This document shows, piece after piece, positions 56,709 through 64,000 of a DNA stretch of 64,000 nucleotides. Each line of letters opens with the position of its first letter. Position 1 is the stretch's first letter. A program made the position numbers and the translations under genes. This DNA is from Paraburkholderia hiiakae (GTDB lineage Bacteria > Pseudomonadota > Gammaproteobacteria > Burkholderiales > Burkholderiaceae), in NCBI RefSeq assembly GCF_904848665.1, contig NZ_CAJHCQ010000001.1, positions 558,001 through 622,000 on the forward strand, read 5' to 3'. The notes beneath the pieces were generated by a model. It was given only the letters and a program-made list of their open reading frames with translations. It did not search any database and was not told where the DNA came from.

Positions 56709-58643
56709 TCAAGGCTCGACGACGTTGAATTCGCCGTCGAACTGATCGAGAGTTTCAAACATGCTGCCAAAAAGCGCGATCTGGCCTTCGAGCACGATGT
56801 CGCCCGCCGCCAAGGCATCCCGAAAGCCGGTTTCGCCGCAAAGAATCCGGTTCAGCGTGCTTCTCGACATCGCTACACGCAGGTCCGTCGCCGTGTTTCC
56901 ATCCGAGGCCGACCACGTGAGAGCGCCATGCTGCAAATTCAGCGTGAACAGCTTTTGAAGGTCCGTGAACAACCATTCAATTCGCATTTTCAAATGCTGC
57001 GCCTTCAGCCCGTCAATACGCACGGCAAGGTAGTCGAAGAACATTTCCTCGGTGATCGCACAGACCATGTCGCGGCTGCGGGCGCCGAACTGGGTTGATG
57101 CATCCCGTCCGTGGCGCAACTCGCGCGCGCCGAGCAGGAATGCATTGCGCCACGTTGCCGACTCGGTCTGGTAGCCCATCTGTTCGAGCGCCGCGGCGCC
57201 TAGCTCGCGCGCTTCGCGCAAACGGGGTTGCGCAAAGACGAGGTGATTCATCACTTGCGCGACCCAGCGATATTCGCCCCGATCGAAATCCAGGCGTGCG
57301 CGCTCGAGCATCGCCCGGGCGCCGCCCATGTATTCGACGTAGCGCGGCGCCGATGCCTCGGGCGGCAGCGCATGCAGGTTAGCGGGATTGCCGTCGTACC
57401 AGCTCAGATAGTGCTGGTAGATGGCCTTCACGTTATGCGAGATGGTGCCGTAGTAACCACGCGTGTGCCACTTCGCGCGCAGCGCGTCCGGCAGGCGGAT
57501 CTGCTCCGCGATTTCGGCCGCATTCAATCCATGGTTCATCAGGCGCACGGTCTGGTCATGCAGGAACTTGTAGAGGTCCCGCTGCGCCTCAAGGTAGTCG
57601 ACAATGCGCGCGTTACCCCACGTCGGCCAGTTGTGCTGGGCGAACACAACCTCGGCCCCGCGCCCATAGCGCTCCAGCGACTCGCCCAGATAGCGCGACC
57701 ATAGTTGGGCATTGCGGACCTGCGCGCCGCGCAGCGGACACAGATTGTGGAGTGAGCGCGTGGCGTTCTCGGCGAGATTGAGCGCACGCTCGCCAGGGAA
57801 CCAGAAATGCATCTCTGCAGGCGCTTCGCTTTCCGGCGTGAGCTGAAACACGATTTCGACGCCGTCAATCACATGCGTTTCGGTTGCCTCATGGATCAGT
57901 TGCGTCGGCCGTATCAGTGTGATCGTGCCGCGTGGGATGGATTTGCCCATACCGGTATCGATCTGGCAGCACGCACCGCGCGCCAGCGTGTGGCCGAACT
58001 GGAACTGGGCGCGGCGAGCCATTGCCGTTCCGGCCATCACGTTTTCCGACACGGCTTCTTCCATGAAGCCTGCGGGTGCGATGATCGCCGTCCTGCCCGC
58101 GGCGACATCGGCTTCGCTCACCACGCCCCGCACCCCACCGAAGTGATCGGCGTGACTGTGACTGTAGATCACGGCGACCACGGGCCGTTGCGGTCGATGC
58201 GCGAAATACAGGTCGAGCGCGGCGGCGGCCGTTTCCTTGCAGGTGAGCGGATCGATGACGATCAGACCGCTGTCGCCCTCGATGAACGTCACATTCGAAA
58301 CGTCAAAACCTCTGACCTGGTAGATGCGCTCCGTCACGCGGAACAGACCGTGGATCGTGTTGAGCCGCGCGTGTCGCCAGAGCGCGGGGTGGGCCGTGGC
58401 CGGTGCCTGTTCCTCCTCGAGGAATTCGTAGCCGGCGAGAGTCCATACCAGTTGTCCGTACTCGCCGCGTATCTCCGCATCGGCAATCGTCCCGATGAAA
58501 CCACGGTGAGCGTCGAGCACTTCGAGCGGGTCGTCCGCTGGCAAGTCGAGCGAGGCCGCCTCGTGCGCCGCGATCGTGGCGGCAGTTGCCGGCAGCACCC
58601 CGGACGGCGCATGGACATCTTCGTGTTTCAGCGAGTGTGACAT
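56709..58643 (-). CDS. Alkyl sulfatase (SdsA1-like, metallo-beta-lactamase fold)
   Basis: A 644-residue class III alkylsulfatase. The MBL zinc motif is YSHSHADHFGG (His162, His164, Asp166, His167); further ligands lie in APAGFMEEAVSENVMAG and FAQHNWPTWGN. The C-terminal half contains the dimerisation and SCP2-like alkyl-binding domains and ends FNVVEP, the family end. It hydrolyses primary alkyl sulfates such as dodecyl sulfate to alcohol and sulfate. No signal peptide is seen, unlike secreted SdsA1, so it appears cytoplasmic. The ATG at 58643 has GGAG six bases upstream. It follows a GMC oxidoreductase gene by 61 bp. Confidence 0.9.
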   Translation of the reverse strand: MSHSLKHEDVHAPSGVLPATAATIAAHEAASLDLPADDPLEVLDAHRGFIGTIADAEIRGEYGQLVWTLAGYEFLEEEQAPATAHPALWRHARLNTIHGLFRVTERIYQVRGFDVSNVTFIEGDSGLIVIDPLTCKETAAAALDLYFAHRPQRPVVAVIYSHSHADHFGGVRGVVSEADVAAGRTAIIAPAGFMEEAVSENVMAGTAMARRAQFQFGHTLARGACCQIDTGMGKSIPRGTITLIRPTQLIHEATETHVIDGVEIVFQLTPESEAPAEMHFWFPGERALNLAENATRSLHNLCPLRGAQVRNAQLWSRYLGESLERYGRGAEVVFAQHNWPTWGNARIVDYLEAQRDLYKFLHDQTVRLMNHGLNAAEIAEQIRLPDALRAKWHTRGYYGTISHNVKAIYQHYLSWYDGNPANLHALPPEASAPRYVEYMGGARAMLERARLDFDRGEYRWVAQVMNHLVFAQPRLREARELGAAALEQMGYQTESATWRNAFLLGARELRHGRDASTQFGARSRDMVCAITEEMFFDYLAVRIDGLKAQHLKMRIEWLFTDLQKLFTLNLQHGALTWSASDGNTATDLRVAMSRSTLNRILCGETGFRDALAAGDIVLEGQIALFGSMFETLDQFDGEFNVVEP

Positions 58644-58704
58644 CGTGAACTCCGTTGATTCGTCGAGCGCCCTCACCACGGGCGAAAGCGCAGTGTCTTG
58701 CCGA

Positions 58705-60372
58705 TCAGCGCGCAGCGGCGCGGATCATGTCCGCCGCCTTTTCGCCGATCATCATTGCGGGCGCGTTGGTATTGCCGCCGATCAGCGTGGGCATGATCGA
58801 GCAATCGACCACCCTCAGGCCTTCGACGCCTCTCACGCGCAGTTCGGGATCGACTACCGCGAGCCGGTCCGTGTCGGGGCCCATCCGGCAAGTGCCTACC
58901 GGGTGATACAGGCAGTCAGCGTGGTCGCGCACGAAAGCGCGCAGACTTGCCTCATCTGCAAAACTCTCGCTCCTCATCTCGCGGCCGCCCAGATCCCTCA
59001 TCGCGGGCTGCCCGAGCACATCGCGCATGATGTGGATGCCGGCAATCAGCGTTTCCATATCGCGCGGCGCGCTCATGAGTTGCGTATCGATCAGCGGCGC
59101 ATCGCGCACGTCGGGCGAGCGCAGACGAACGAAGCCGCGGCTCTCAGGGCGCAGCACGCAAACGTGCCCCGAGTAGCCGTGACCCAGCTTGCGCCGGCTG
59201 CCCATGTTGCGATTGCCGATCAAGGCCACCGTGAACACCAGGTTGAGGTCGGGGCGTTCCACCTCGGGGCGGCTCTTCACGAACGCTCCGGCCTCGACAA
59301 AATTGGAGGTGAGCATGCCGGTACGATCGCGCCGGTAGCGCCGGATCTCCCTGAGAAGGCGCAGCCCCCCGCGCAGCGTCGCGCCGAACAGATCGGTGCT
59401 GTCGAGTTGCGTATTGATGACGATGTCGAGATGGTCCTGCAGATTTTCGCCAACGCCAGGCAAGTCCTGGAGCACCTCGACGCCGAAAGAGCGCAAGTGC
59501 TCTGCCGGCCCGATGCCGGACGCCAGCAGCAGTTGCGGCGAATTGAATACACCGCCGGAGACGATTACCTCGCGGCGCGCGCGCAGCACCTGCTCAACGC
59601 CACCACGGACAACGACCACGCCCACCGCGCGCCGGCCGTCGAAGACGAGACGCAACGCTTGCGTCTCGGTCAACACGTGCAGGTTCGTCCTGCCGTTGTT
59701 GTAACGCCCGTTGGCGGCTTCGCCGCGGTGCAGATAGGCGCGCGCGGCGTTCCAGCGTTCACCGTTGTGCTGAGTCACCTGGTAGTAGCCGAACCCTTCC
59801 TGTTCCGCGCCGTTGAAGTCGTCGTTCAGCTTGTGGCCAGCCTGCTCGGCCGCTTGAAGAAAGGACTTCGCAAAAGGATTTGGAGACCGAAGATCATTGA
59901 CATAGAGCGGGCCTTCGGTGCCGTGCCACGGATTGTCCGTGCCCGCGAAGCGACGATTGTTCTCGCTGCGCCTGAAATACGGTAGTACGTCGTTGAAGCT
60001 CCAGCCATGGCAGCCTTGTGCGGCCCAGTCGTCGTAGTCCTTGTGATGACCGCGGATATAGACCATGCCATTGACCGACGACGAGCCGCCAAGCACGCGC
60101 CCGCGCGGCTGGTAATTGGTGCGGCCGCCGAGCGCCGCCTGGGGCTCGCTGTAGTATCCGTAGTTATAGGGGCCGGGCTTGACGACGGTCTTGGCCAGTC
60201 CAACCGGCGTCCAGATCAGATAGTGATCGTCACAGCCACCGCTTTCGATCACGGCAACGCTGATGGTGGGGTTTTCGGCCAGACGTCCGGCAACGGCGCA
60301 GCCGGCGGACCCCGCTCCGATCACAAGGTAGTCGTATTCGCCGGCAACGGGCGCGCTGGAAGAAGAACGCAT
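58705..60372 (-). CDS. GMC-family FAD alcohol oxidoreductase
   Basis: A 555-residue glucose-methanol-choline oxidoreductase. FAD binding: YDYLVIGAGSAGCAVAGRLAENP (residues ~14-36); GMC signature 1 GRVLGGSSSVNGMVYIRGH; signature 2 GGVFNSPQLLLASGIGP; the catalytic His region is LYHPVGTCRMG and the C-terminal Asn pair lies in LIGGNTNAPAMMIGEKAA. Length and motifs are those of choline or alkanol dehydrogenases. It probably oxidises the alcohol freed by the co-transcribed alkylsulfatase, but the substrate is inferred from context only. Confidence 0.9.
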   Translation of the reverse strand: MRSSSSAPVAGEYDYLVIGAGSAGCAVAGRLAENPTISVAVIESGGCDDHYLIWTPVGLAKTVVKPGPYNYGYYSEPQAALGGRTNYQPRGRVLGGSSSVNGMVYIRGHHKDYDDWAAQGCHGWSFNDVLPYFRRSENNRRFAGTDNPWHGTEGPLYVNDLRSPNPFAKSFLQAAEQAGHKLNDDFNGAEQEGFGYYQVTQHNGERWNAARAYLHRGEAANGRYNNGRTNLHVLTETQALRLVFDGRRAVGVVVVRGGVEQVLRARREVIVSGGVFNSPQLLLASGIGPAEHLRSFGVEVLQDLPGVGENLQDHLDIVINTQLDSTDLFGATLRGGLRLLREIRRYRRDRTGMLTSNFVEAGAFVKSRPEVERPDLNLVFTVALIGNRNMGSRRKLGHGYSGHVCVLRPESRGFVRLRSPDVRDAPLIDTQLMSAPRDMETLIAGIHIMRDVLGQPAMRDLGGREMRSESFADEASLRAFVRDHADCLYHPVGTCRMGPDTDRLAVVDPELRVRGVEGLRVVDCSIMPTLIGGNTNAPAMMIGEKAADMIRAAAR

Positions 60373-60849
60373 AGGGGTTCCCTTTCGTGGATGCGGCTCA
60401 CGTCGCCGCCCACTTGTCCGTTATGTTCGCGAAGATTCGGCGGGTTGCCCCTTCCGGACCTACACCTGTCTCCATGGCAGTGCAGTGGACCTGCGAACGC
60501 CAGGGTAACAGCAAAGCGCGGGAGGCAGCCCCACCCGGATGAGGTAGGTGAGCCGCATCGCGGTTCACGCTGGCAACGTCTGATGCGCACCGTCGAGTGT
60601 TCCCGGCCCGAACCTCTCATGTCTGGAAGCCAGCGTACCGATGCTGGCTAGCGGCCAGGCCGCCGAGCGCACGTAACAAGGCTTGCGGCCCTCGCGAGTT
60701 GTTCATGCCGAAAGCGTCGCCATAAAAAAAGCGGACTCCCGAAGGAATCCGCTTTACGCTTCGGCCTGAACTACGCAGCCGAACTAAGTAGGCAGCCAGG
60801 CTCGCCCGAGGCGGCCATACCGCGTCGCCTCCGGTTCGCCGTCAGGCGC
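60373..60849. other. Gap between autotransporter and GMC genes
   Basis: 477 bp. It contains the autotransporter terminator (60724-60755) and must hold the GMC promoter, for which no good match is seen. The middle part (60480-60700) shows no ORF with a ribosome site and no obvious repeats. Confidence 0.35.
60724..60755 (-). terminator. Terminator of the autotransporter gene
   Basis: The stem AAAGCGGA-x-TCC with GGA-x-TCCGCTTT and a 4-nt loop is followed by four more T on the minus strand, about 95 bp after the stop. Confidence 0.75.
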
Positions 60850-63800
60850 TTACCATTGGTACGACATACCGCCGCCGTACGTTGCACCGCCACCCGAGGC
60901 GTAACCACCGCCCAACTTCACCTTGATGTTCTGGGTGATGCGAGCCGAGGCGCCGAGCGCCACTGCCTGGTAGCCCTGGAAGTTGGCCGTACCGACACCA
61001 ACTGCAATGGTCTTACCTTGATCGACGTCCGGAATCATCGTCAGCGCGGTTGCCGCTGCGACACCGCCGTAGGCGTTGCGAGCCACGGAGTTCACGTTGC
61101 TCTGGAGCGCATTCAAGCCGCTCTGGAGCTGACCCATGTTCGCCGCATCGGTCGGGTTGACGCCGTTCGCGACGTTGGTGATACGACGCTCGTTGCCTTG
61201 CGAGCCCACGGACACAGTGTTGTCCTCGTCCGCCACCGAGTTCGCACCGAGCGCGACCGAGTTGTTACCCGTGGCCGAAGCCTTGTCGCCGATCGCCGTC
61301 GAGTTCGCACCCGAAGCTGTTGCACCGCCGCCCGCCGCGATCGAGTTGGAACCCGTTGCCGAGGCCGCACCGCTCGTGGTGTTGGTCGAGATGTACTGCG
61401 AACCGGTGTCGCCGATATTCTGGATCTGCTGACCCAGATCTGCGACGTGCTGGTTCGTGGCGTACAACTGCGCGCCCGTCACGGCGTCGGAGCTCGATGC
61501 CGAGAGCTCGCCGTCGCTCAGGTTGGTCAGCTTGACCGTCGAAGTCGAACCCGTACCGCCCAGCGTGATCTTGTCGTGTGCCGTCGAGTCGTACTGGACT
61601 GCATTCGCGACCTGAGCCGAGATGTTCGTCACGTCGCCAGCGATGCTCGTGATCGTCTTCTCGATGTTGGTCACACGGCCGTCGAGGTTCGTCACGCGGC
61701 CGTCGAGGTTGGTGATCACATCGCCAACGCTCGTGAAGGTGTTGCCCCCCACGTTGTACGTCGGAGCCGAGATCGAACCATTGCCGTTGACCGTCGAACC
61801 ACCGCCCAGTGCGTCAGCCGTGGTCGATGCCGTGTTGTACAGCTGCGTACCGTTCACGGCGTCGAGGCTGCTTGCCGAGAGAGCGCCGTTTGCGACGTTG
61901 TGGATGACGACCGGTGCGTGGCTCATGTTGCCACCCAGCGTGATCGAGCTCATCGACGTGTCGTCGTACGCAACGAAGGCGTTCGTTACGTTACCCGACT
62001 TGTCGAATTGTGCGCCCATCGCCTGAAGCTGCGCGTAGTTCACCGCGTCGTAGGCCGTGGTGCCGTTCGCCACGTTGTGCAGCGCCACCGGCGTGGTCGA
62101 ACCCGCGCCACCCAGCGTGACCGAGCCCTTCGACGTGTTGTCGTACGCAACGAACGCGTTGAGCAGGTTGCCCGAACCGTCCGTCTTCGCGCCCAGTGCG
62201 TACAGCTGCGAGCCGTTCACCGCGTCGACGCTCGATGCGGTGACCTGGCCTGCCGCGACGTTCGTCAGGACGACCGGCGACTTCGAACCGACGCCGCCGA
62301 GCGTGATCTTGCTCATCGACGTATTGTCGTAGGCCACGAACGCGTTCAGCAGGTTGCCCGAACCGTCCGTCTTCGCGCCCAGTGCATAGAGCTGAGAGCC
62401 GTTGACTGCATCGAAGCTCGAGGCATTCAGTGCGCCGTTTGCGATGTTGTGCAGCGCGACCGGCGAGTGGTTTGCACCACCGAACGTCACCGAGTTCATC
62501 GACGTGTCGTCGTAGGCGACGAACGCGTTGAGCAGGTTGCCCGAAGCGTCCGTCTTCGCGCCCAGTGCGTACAGCTGCGAACCGTTGACTGCGTCGACGC
62601 TCGATGCCGCTACTTCGCCGTTTGCGACGTTCGTCAGGGCGACCGGGCCTGTCGTCGTGTTCTGGCCGCCGAGCGTCAGCTTGGTATGCGTTCCGTCGTC
62701 GTACACGACCGCATCCACACCGCCACCCTTGGCCGCTTCCATGACGGCGTCGAGTGCCGTGCCAACATCGTTGTACGTCTGGTTCGAAAGCACATAGGTC
62801 GGCACGCCGATAGATCCGTCCGCGTTGACCTTCGAGTTACCGCCCAGCGCCGTAGCCGTCGAGCTTGCCACACCGTAGAGCTGCGTGCCGTTCACCGCGT
62901 CGAAGCTAGATGCGCTCACCACACCTGCTGCAACGTTGTGCAGCGCTACCGGTGCATGGTTCATGCCGCCGCCCAGCGTGACCGAACTCATAGACGTATC
63001 GTCGTACGCAACGAACGCGTTGAGCAGGTTGCCCGCGTCGTCGGTCTTTGCACCGAGTGCGTACAGCTGTGAGCCGTTCACCGCGTCAACGCTCGATGCG
63101 GTCAAGCCGCCATTCGCGACATTCGTCAACTTCACAGCCGCGCCCGTGCCGCCCAGCGTGACCGAACTCATCGACGTACCATCATAGTGCACCGCCAACG
63201 GATCCGTAGCGGTACCACCGCCGCCACCGTCGCCCAGCGCGTCGATCGCGTCGCCCACGCTGCTATAGGTCTTGCCGCCGATGATATAGGTCGGCTGCAC
63301 GATCGAACCATCCGCGCCAACGGTCGCATTCCCACCGAAGGCCGACACCGCTGCAGTCAGTTGGCTGACGTTTACCGCGTCGGTGCTGGCCGTACCGTTC
63401 GCAACGTAGATGATCTGGCGCTGCTGGTTGCTCGAGCCGACAGCAATGCTATTCGCACGATCCGCAACCGAGGACGAGCCTAACGCCACGGAATTCTGCG
63501 CTGCACTGGTGACGTTAGCCTTGCTGCCAAGTGCAATCGAATTCGTTGCCTGCGAGTCGACCTTCGTGCCAAGACCAATTGCCATTGAGTTGGTACCGGC
63601 AGCCGAGCTGTTAAAGCCGATCGCCAGCGCGTTGTTGGCCAACGCGTATGCGCCCGCACTCAGTGCGTTCGAGTCGGTCCCAAGCGAGACCGCACCGTAG
63701 CCCAGTGCGTTGGCGCCAGCGCCGGACGCCGTTGCGCTCGTTCCCATCGCGAAAGATCCGGTGTTGGTTGCCGTCGCAGCTGTACCAACCGCCACCGCTC

Positions 63801-64000
63801 CCGTTCCCGTTGACAGGGCGCTCGCACCGATGGCAACGCCCGCGCCGACGGTGGAAGTCGCGGCCTGCCCAATTGCCACGTTCCCTGTAAGCGGTGTGGC
63901 GTACGCGGCGTCGCTACCATCGGCCGGCCCGGCAACCTGGACCCAGGGATTGGAACCCGAATCCCCAACCGCACTTTCCGCGCTCAATGCAGTGAGGTGG
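60850..64000 (-). CDS. Trimeric autotransporter adhesin, YadA type (N-terminus beyond right edge)
   Basis: A partial gene: the frame is open to the right edge, with 1049 residues visible. Counting from 63987, residues ~37-190 are YadA-head repeats (AIGxxAxAxGxxSxALG type); ~265-858 are eight stalk modules of ~60 residues built on YDxTSMxSVTLGG, NVANG, SASSxDAVNGSQLYALGAK; ~866-935 a second head; ~951-1045 the membrane anchor (MGQLQSGLNALQSNVNSVARNAYGG to MSYQW) that forms the trimeric outer-membrane barrel. The last residue is Trp, not the usual Phe. A short coiled coil TNLDGRVTNLDGRVTNIEK interrupts module 7. Such proteins mediate adhesion and serum resistance in Burkholderia. The signal peptide is not in the window. 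Confidence 0.93.
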   Translation of the reverse strand, partial: HLTALSAESAVGDSGSNPWVQVAGPADGSDAAYATPLTGNVAIGQAATSTVGAGVAIGASALSTGTGAVAVGTAATATNTGSFAMGTSATASGAGANALGYGAVSLGTDSNALSAGAYALANNALAIGFNSSAAGTNSMAIGLGTKVDSQATNSIALGSKANVTSAAQNSVALGSSSVADRANSIAVGSSNQQRQIIYVANGTASTDAVNVSQLTAAVSAFGGNATVGADGSIVQPTYIIGGKTYSSVGDAIDALGDGGGGGTATDPLAVHYDGTSMSSVTLGGTGAAVKLTNVANGGLTASSVDAVNGSQLYALGAKTDDAGNLLNAFVAYDDTSMSSVTLGGGMNHAPVALHNVAAGVVSASSFDAVNGTQLYGVASSTATALGGNSKVNADGSIGVPTYVLSNQTYNDVGTALDAVMEAAKGGGVDAVVYDDGTHTKLTLGGQNTTTGPVALTNVANGEVAASSVDAVNGSQLYALGAKTDASGNLLNAFVAYDDTSMNSVTFGGANHSPVALHNIANGALNASSFDAVNGSQLYALGAKTDGSGNLLNAFVAYDNTSMSKITLGGVGSKSPVVLTNVAAGQVTASSVDAVNGSQLYALGAKTDGSGNLLNAFVAYDNTSKGSVTLGGAGSTTPVALHNVANGTTAYDAVNYAQLQAMGAQFDKSGNVTNAFVAYDDTSMSSITLGGNMSHAPVVIHNVANGALSASSLDAVNGTQLYNTASTTADALGGGSTVNGNGSISAPTYNVGGNTFTSVGDVITNLDGRVTNLDGRVTNIEKTITSIAGDVTNISAQVANAVQYDSTAHDKITLGGTGSTSTVKLTNLSDGELSASSSDAVTGAQLYATNQHVADLGQQIQNIGDTGSQYISTNTTSGAASATGSNSIAAGGGATASGANSTAIGDKASATGNNSVALGANSVADEDNTVSVGSQGNERRITNVANGVNPTDAANMGQLQSGLNALQSNVNSVARNAYGGVAAATALTMIPDVDQGKTIAVGVGTANFQGYQAVALGASARITQNIKVKLGGGYASGGGATYGGGMSYQW
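61414..63195 (-). repeat. Eight tandem stalk modules in the autotransporter
   Basis: About 180-bp units repeated eight times with high identity over the YDDTSM...LGG and DAVNGSQLYALGAKTDGSGNLLNAF parts. Units 4 and 5 are nearly the same at DNA level over long runs; units 2 and 7 carry inserted segments. The set is prone to recombination and to assembly collapse. Confidence 0.85.

Noticed and set aside
56545..56745. A 66-codon plus-strand ORF preceded by AGGAGG
   Set aside because: The product is Pro/Ser/Arg-rich, overlaps the sulfatase end on the other strand, and the minus strand has better coding character there.
60856..63072. A 738-codon plus-strand frame opposite the autotransporter
   Set aside because: Its repeats only mirror the autotransporter modules, and the minus-strand translation shows a perfect YadA head-stalk-anchor order.
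61414..63195. Regularly spaced repeats suggestive of a CRISPR-like array
   Set aside because: The repeat unit is ~180 bp, in frame, and encodes autotransporter stalk modules; no short repeats with unique spacers and no cas genes.

Overview
The window is a 64-kb piece of high-GC chromosome. Gene content and order point to a Burkholderiaceae bacterium of the Paraburkholderia/Burkholderia kind: two overlapping pqiA genes before pqiB-pqiC, a three-subunit transhydrogenase, dusB-fis-purH-ruvCAB, edd-eda with hexR, and a YadA-type trimeric autotransporter. The assignment is inferred from content and codon use. Most of the window is core genome, densely packed, with many 4-bp gene overlaps and inverted-repeat terminators between convergent units. 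No insertion sequence, prophage, CRISPR array or tRNA gene was seen.

Layout. 0-4.3 kb: left-edge fragment and the Pqi lipid-transport operon. 4.5-8.1 kb: RNA methyltransferase, glycosyltransferase, VOC protein and WYL regulator. 8.1-11.1 kb: pntAA-pntAB-pntB. 11.4-18.7 kb: nudJ-mnmA, an FMN-binding glutamate-synthase-like protein, a GST, and pepP-ubiH. 18.9-25.4 kb: dusB-fis, purH, ruvC, ruvA, ruvB and an MpaB-like oxygenase. 25.5-31.3 kb: amino-acid binding protein, tyrS-dtd-gpmB, anmK and erpA. 31.5-33.9 kb: rplM-rpsI, a probable small RNA upstream of rplM, osmC and the RNase P RNA. 33.9-37.2 kb: pyrC with a DUF3025 gene, and a class II glutamine amidotransferase. 37.3-43.0 kb: gltIJKL glutamate/aspartate uptake beside gdhA and a LysR regulator. 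43.1-46.6 kb: TPR-glycosyltransferase and purB. 46.7-52.6 kb: edd-eda-gntP-gntK with divergent hexR. 52.9-64 kb: an accessory-looking end with a hybrid sensor kinase preceded by what looks like a receiver-domain remnant, an alkylsulfatase-GMC oxidoreductase pair, and a trimeric autotransporter cut by the right edge.

How the parts work together. Glutamate taken up by GltIJKL can be deaminated by GdhA next door. A LysR-type box lies in front of gdhA and the LysR gene is directly upstream. Gluconate is imported (GntP), phosphorylated (GntK) and split through the Entner-Doudoroff pathway (Edd, Eda); two near-identical operator-like sites in the edd-hexR gap fit repression by HexR. The alkylsulfatase would release an alcohol that the adjacent GMC enzyme could oxidise.

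The least-explained items are the roughly 95-nt RNA candidate at 32535-32629 (consensus promoter, 5' hairpin, repeated anti-Shine-Dalgarno tract, intrinsic terminator), the receiver remnant translationally coupled to an otherwise complete phosphorelay kinase, three -10 hexamers placed so that transcripts would be leaderless, and a coding-like fragment in frame after the sulfatase stop codon.
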